Source: an uncultured Mycoplasma sp. (GTDB taxonomy: Bacteria; Bacillota_I; Bacilli_A; Mycoplasmatales; Metamycoplasmataceae). From it: 51,027 nucleotides of DNA. The DNA lies in NCBI GenBank assembly GCA_947040455.1, contig CAMRBN010000005.1:1-51027 (forward strand). The letters are read 5' to 3'. This document shows positions 47,221-51,027 of the stretch, piece after piece. A program made the position numbers and the translations under genes. How positions within the stretch are numbered: position 1 is the first letter of the stretch; each line of letters starts with the position of its first letter. The notes beneath the pieces are model-generated. The model made no database searches. It was not told the DNA's origin and saw only the letters and a program-made list of their open reading frames with translations.

Positions 47221-47258
47221 AGTTTCCCACATCAAATTATCATAAAATAGTGTGTGTT

Positions 47259-47293
47259 TATAATGGTTTTGGGGTTTATAGACGTTATCCACA
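47259..47293 (+). promoter_or_regulatory. dnaN promoter with DnaA box in the leader
   Basis: TATAAT at 47259-47264 would start a leader of about 65 nt. Within it, TTATCCACA at 47285-47293 is a perfect consensus DnaA box, and a weaker TTTCCCACA lies upstream at 47223-47231. This suggests that DnaA regulates dnaN or that the region belongs to a replication origin. Confidence 0.6.
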
Positions 47294-47336
47294 CACTTTA
47301 TTATTAAAAAAAGAAAAAGAAAGAAAAGAATCCATT

Positions 47337-48443
47337 ATGAAAATACAAGTTAATGCCAAAGAAATTATCAAGAATCTTGATGAAGTTAATAAATGTATTA
47401 ACAACAATAATATGTTTTTACCATTGAGGGGTGTTTTAGTAGAAGTTTTAGAAGATCGTATTTCTATGATTACATCTGATGGAACACTTTCAATTGTTAA
47501 AAGCATTCTTCCTAATGATGAAGTCTTTAAAGTTCAAGAACCTGGTAGATTGCTAATTCCTTCTCTTTTATTTACTAATATCATTAGAAAGTGTGAAGGA
47601 AATATTGAAATCTTTAATAAAGGCAACATTTTATTTATTAAAAACGGAACAGATGATTATGAAATTAATTTGTTTGATGTTTCGGAGTATCCTGCTATCG
47701 ACTTTACACTTCAAGGGGTAAAGTTATCAGTTAATGCTAAAAACTTACGAGAAGCTGCTAAAAATGTCTTATTCGCGGCATCAATCAGTGATGTAGACAT
47801 TATCTTCAATGGAGTTAATATTAATTATGACAATAACAAGATGACATTGATAGCAACTGACTCTTATCGGGTAGCTTATCAAGAGATGGAAGTTAAAGAT
47901 TCTCGTAATGTTAATTTCAATGTTTCAATATTTGCTAAAAATCTAAAAGAATTTATTCCTGAATTTATTAATGATGATGTTGATTTGTTTGTTAATGACT
48001 ATAAAATTAATTTGGTTTATCAAAATACAGTTATTCAATCTAAATTAATTGATGCGCCTTACAAGGATGTTTCGAAAATATTCCCTACTGGTTTTTCGAA
48101 AACTTTAACCATTCAAAAAAAAGAGTTAATTGATGCCATTAACAAAGCAATTGTTATTTCTTCAGATGCTTTTTGTAGATTAAGATTTGAAATTAATCAA
48201 AAGGAAATTAAGGTAATTTCAGTTAAAGAAGAAATTGGTAATTCAAGTGTTGTTATTCCCACTAAGAATTTTGTGGGTGATGATCTGGTTATAACGGTTA
48301 ATTATAAATTCTTAAAAGAAGCTCTATCGGTTTTTGATGGAGAAATTCAAATTAAGTTTAACAATGGGATTGATCGTTTTGTGATTATTGGAACTTCGAA
48401 TCCCAACAACAAGCAATTGATAGCACCACAAAGAAGTTATTAA
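47337..48443 (+). CDS. dnaN: DNA polymerase III beta subunit (sliding clamp)
   Basis: Length 368 aa, normal. It forms the ring-shaped processivity clamp. The start MKIQVNAKEIIKNLDEVNK and the domain-typical LPLRGVLVEV, ISDVDIIFNGVNINYD and LIATDSYRVAYQEM are characteristic, and the protein ends with a long beta strand region. The start at 47337 is chosen because it opens the conserved N-terminal strand; an upstream Met at 47250 would add an unrelated leader. dnaA is not adjacent on the left, where pgi and the SRP RNA gene lie; it may lie elsewhere. yaaA follows 23 nt later. Confidence 0.97.
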   Translation: MKIQVNAKEIIKNLDEVNKCINNNNMFLPLRGVLVEVLEDRISMITSDGTLSIVKSILPNDEVFKVQEPGRLLIPSLLFTNIIRKCEGNIEIFNKGNILFIKNGTDDYEINLFDVSEYPAIDFTLQGVKLSVNAKNLREAAKNVLFAASISDVDIIFNGVNINYDNNKMTLIATDSYRVAYQEMEVKDSRNVNFNVSIFAKNLKEFIPEFINDDVDLFVNDYKINLVYQNTVIQSKLIDAPYKDVSKIFPTGFSKTLTIQKKELIDAINKAIVISSDAFCRLRFEINQKEIKVISVKEEIGNSSVVIPTKNFVGDDLVITVNYKFLKEALSVFDGEIQIKFNNGIDRFVIIGTSNPNNKQLIAPQRSY

Positions 48444-48466
48444 AAAAAGAAAGGGATATATAAACT

Positions 48467-48679
48467 ATGAAAGTAGAAATAATTGGAGAATTCATTAAGT
48501 TAGGACAACTTATCAAAAAATTAAACTTAATTGACACAGGAGGTCAAATTAAGGACTTTATTTTGAATAATGAAATCAAAGTAAATAAAGACAAACCTAA
48601 AGGTCGAAGCACCAAGGTTTTTGTTGGTTCAACAGTGTGAATTGATGAAGAAGTTTACATGATTGTCAACGCAGGGTAA
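48467..48679 (+). CDS. yaaA: S4-domain RNA-binding protein YaaA/RlbA
   Basis: Length 70 aa, consisting of one S4 domain: FIKLGQLIKKLNLIDTGGQIK followed by NNEIKVNKDKPKGRSTKVFVG. In Bacillota this small gene lies directly after dnaN, and the same order is kept here, although recF is absent next to it. Its likely role is RNA binding linked to ribosome or replication control; exact function unproven. AAGGGAT is the probable ribosome-binding site. Confidence 0.9.
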
Positions 48680-48691
48680 AAAATTATTATA

Positions 48692-48726
48692 AAAAAACAT
48701 CCTTTTAAAATTCAAGGATGTTTTTT
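48692..48726. terminator. Bidirectional terminator between yaaA and lipoprotein gene
   Basis: AAAAAACATCCTT / AAGGATGTTTTTT hairpin with a 9-nt loop and T-tracts on both strands, placed between convergent genes. Confidence 0.88.
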
Positions 48727-48746
48727 GTGGTTGTTTTTAATTGTTT

Positions 48747-50540
48747 TTAACTTGGTACAACAGCTCCTGTATTAATGTCGATTGATGTTTCGTTTGTTAA
48801 GGTAATGTTTTGTATTCCACCTAGATATATTAAATTTATATCAACTTTATAAGTTACCTTATAATCTGTGCCATTTATTTTGGTGATTGTAACTTCATTG
48901 GCACTATCTGGAAGAACACTTATTAAATTTATATACATATCTTCAAATGCTCCCATGCTTCCTTTTGATAAAATACTCTTTAAAGTACCTTGTCTTCCCA
49001 AGATGTTTAAATTAATTCCTCTTTTGTTAAGATCTGTTAAATAATTTAGAGAAGTTTCAAAAACGTCACCAGGAACAACTTCATTTAATTGATTGTTAAA
49101 AATAGTGTCATTTGACTTGAAAGCTTTATTTCAAGATCTATCAAACAAACTTGTACTTAGTTTTTTGCTAGCACCAATTGCTAATGATTCTATTTGTGCT
49201 TTGTTGGTCCTTAAATCAGCACTTAAACTAGTTTCAAATTGTCCACCCGGAACCAAAACAATTTTGTTTTTGTTAGCAGCTAAATTAGTAGGAGATAATA
49301 AGTCTCTTGTTGTCTGGAAGTTATTTATAGTAACTTTAAAACTAGCTATCTTAGGAATTCCTGGGGCAGAGATTACAAAATCACCACTCAAAACACCAGT
49401 AACATCATTTGCCTCTAGGTTTGGAGTTTCTATTTTAATTGATTCTACATTACCAAAATAATGGTTAGCTATTCTAGCATCCAAAGTAATATATTCATTA
49501 AATGGCGGAATTGTTTGTTTTCATTTAGCTCAAACTGTTGAAGCATATATTGGTTGCAAGGCATTATGTTCTTGTATTTTTACTCTTTTAGCTAAAACGT
49601 CTAAAGCTGCTTGTTGAATGTCTAAGTTAACAGAGTAATCTCATAATGTTGTTTTTCGTTCTTTTTCAATTTCTCATTTACCAAGTTCAAATACTCTTTC
49701 AATAAAATCAAATGAGATATTTCATTTGTTACCAATTACATTACCTCATTTAATATCAAATTTACTTACAAAGTTGTTTTCAACTAATTTATTTAAACTT
49801 AATCTTTGGTTTTGACCTTGAGAAAATTCTTGGATAAAGATTTCATCATTATATTTCAAAAATTGCTCTATGGTTAGTGTTTTAATATTTTCTGCATCTC
49901 TTAAATCACTAATAAAATTAACTTCATTAATTTGAGCGGATCTACTCAAACTTACAAGGTTAGTGTACTTGTTTGTTAAAAAACCAGTAATATTAATGAT
50001 TTCATCGTTCATAAAGTATCCATCATATTCTCCGTTTAAAGATAGAGTCAAAGTTCCCTCTGCTGTCGAACCATCTATGATTTCAAGTGATAAATTTGTA
50101 AAATCAGCATTTTCCATAATAATAGTATTTAAAATAGCATCATCGAAATTAATAATATTAGAATATTCAACAAAACCAATCTGTTCTATTATTGGCAAAT
50201 ATTTATCTACTTTTAGTGTTACAGAATTTAAAGATATTTCTCCTCCTTTTTTGAATTGATCATAAGCAGGTGGAGTTGGTTCTGGATCCGGGTTCGGATT
50301 TGGATTCGGATTTGGATTTGGGTTCGGATTTGGGTCTGGATTTGGGTTCGGATTTGGGTTCGGATTTGGGTTCGGATTTGGGTCTGGATTCGGATTTGGG
50401 TCTGGATTCGGATTTGGATCTGGTGTTACATCTCCTCCATTATCTTCGCTAGTACATGATATTAGGGCTAGTGGTGAGATCGAACAAATCATTACACCCC
50501 CCATTAGTACTCATTTAATACTTTTAGTTAGTTTTTTCAT
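48747..50540 (-). CDS. Surface lipoprotein with Pro-Asn/Asp repeat linker
   Basis: Length 597 aa. The N-terminal MKKLTKSIKWVLMGGVMICS leads to lipobox ALISCT. A linker of about 50 residues made of PNP and PDP units follows, then a domain with AEGTLTLSLNGEYDG...INITGF matching that of the lipoprotein at 2065-5364 and resembling Lipoprotein_17-type repeats. Other segments (VDKYLPIIEQIGFVEYSN; DIQQAALDVLA) also align with that paralogue, but this one has a single module. The start at 50540 is chosen because it opens the signal peptide. Length variation of the linker is likely. Function unknown. Confidence 0.88.
50278..50423. repeat. Hexanucleotide-type tandem repeat encoding (PN/PD)n
   Basis: Imperfect 6-bp units of the GGATTT / GGGTTC / GGTCT type (plus strand) repeat about 24 times, encoding alternating Pro-Asn and Pro-Asp on the minus strand. 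A shorter version lies at 5194-5250 in the paralogue. Such arrays tend to change in length by slippage. Confidence 0.8.
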
Positions 50541-50611
50541 ATTTTCTATCTTTCTTAATATAGTTAGTTTATTGTAATTATCATAATTTTTTATTGTAAT
50601 TAACCAAACAT

Positions 50612-51027
50612 TATAATATAAAATGACATATTTTTTATTATTAACTTAATAATTTCAATTGTTGTTGATATTATTTTCTATCTTTACTACTCCCCTAATT
50701 ATTATTATGATGGTATACCAAAGCTCAAGAGTTGATAACTAATGAATCAACTTATGCTATGTAATTTTTGTCTTTTGTAATTCTTTAATTATTTTGGTAA
50801 CTGATTTTGAAAACAAAGAAATTAATGAATCTATAATATTGTGAGGTTTATGCTCTTTATTTTTAATAGGTCTTATAGTTTTTGTCAAAAAAATAAGCAA
50901 AAATTGGTTGATGAGCCTGTTGATGACAATATATCAAAAACCACATATTGCTGCTATCTTAATATTAGTGGAAAACTTTGAAGTAAAAGAAGTTGAAGAA
51001 TCTCGTATTTTATGAGGAATTTTATCT
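50612..51027 (+). pseudogene. Disrupted membrane-protein reading frame, partial
   Basis: TATAAT at 50612-50617 is followed 5 nt later by ATG 50623 (MTYFLLLT, then TAA). Beyond it, hydrophobic code-4 sequence continues. In the +1-related frame about 30 residues (IISIVVDIIFYLYYSPN) run to TAA 50736. In the ATG frame the sequence after TAA 50737-50739 is open to the window end (INLCYVIFVFCNSLIILVTD, then a second hydrophobic stretch and a soluble part). It may be a frameshifted or truncated membrane protein, or a real gene starting further in at a rare codon. No family is recognised. The window edge cuts it. Confidence 0.35.

Noticed and set aside
47250-47336. Upstream Met as dnaN start
   Set aside because: It would add about 29 residues unlike any beta clamp and would include the DnaA box; the conserved N-terminal strand begins at 47337.
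50256-50459. Plus-strand repetitive frames (WIRIWIWVR-type and DLGSDL-type)
   Set aside because: Antisense of the (PN/PD)n repeat array, with no promoter or ribosome-binding site of their own.

Overview
The window is AT-rich chromosomal DNA of a mycoplasma (class Mollicutes). TGA is read as tryptophan in nearly every long gene: rnj, glpK, serS, dnaN's neighbours and both transporter systems are only continuous if TGA is sense. I therefore used genetic code 4, and every long CDS below is checked to be a whole number of codons between a start and a TAA/TAG stop. Lipoproteins with a mycoplasma lipobox, a P80-P60-HinT cluster and a very large FtsX-type permease suggest a host-associated species of the M. 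hominis type. I cannot name the species.

Layout. 1-1908: RNase J on the minus strand, with a copied scrap of its own 3' end at the window edge. 2065-5364: a surface lipoprotein gene made of two apparently identical 1550-bp tandem copies. 5612-9163: glycerol operon glpO-glpK-glpF. 9228-9779: def. 9835-14549: serS, an ABC ATPase, its permease and a CoaX-like kinase, joined by overlapping starts and stops. 14523-17939: a DUF4011-like SF1 helicase with a nuclease-like C-terminus. 17989-20920: putative ECF S component, lysS, and a degenerate HAD protein with no normal start codon. 20922-26478: operon of P80-like, P60-like, HinT and an intact Cof-type HAD phosphatase. 26601-27317: LicD-like protein. 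27328-36283: MacB-type ATPase and a 2692-residue FtsX permease. 36347-41649: rsmG, prs, a hypothetical gene, rsmA, tatD, mnmE. 41711-44733: ychF, a TrmA/RlmD-type methyltransferase, tRNA-Trp(CCA) and recO. 44766-47096: an OmpR-like regulator, an S1-domain protein and pgi. 47120-48679: SRP RNA, then dnaN and yaaA with a DnaA box in the dnaN leader. 48747-50540: a second lipoprotein related to the first, with a long Pro-Asn/Asp linker. 50541-51027: a disrupted reading frame for a membrane protein.

How it works together. Most genes are housekeeping: translation, tRNA/rRNA modification, replication and nucleotide supply. The glycerol operon would import glycerol, phosphorylate it and oxidise it with release of hydrogen peroxide. 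The accessory, surface-facing part comprises the two lipoproteins, the P60/P80 complex and the giant permease. Promoters show a recurring design: many first genes have TATAAT only 5-11 nt before the start codon, implying leaderless or nearly leaderless mRNAs, and several of these promoters are tightly divergent. No transposase, phage gene or CRISPR array was seen.
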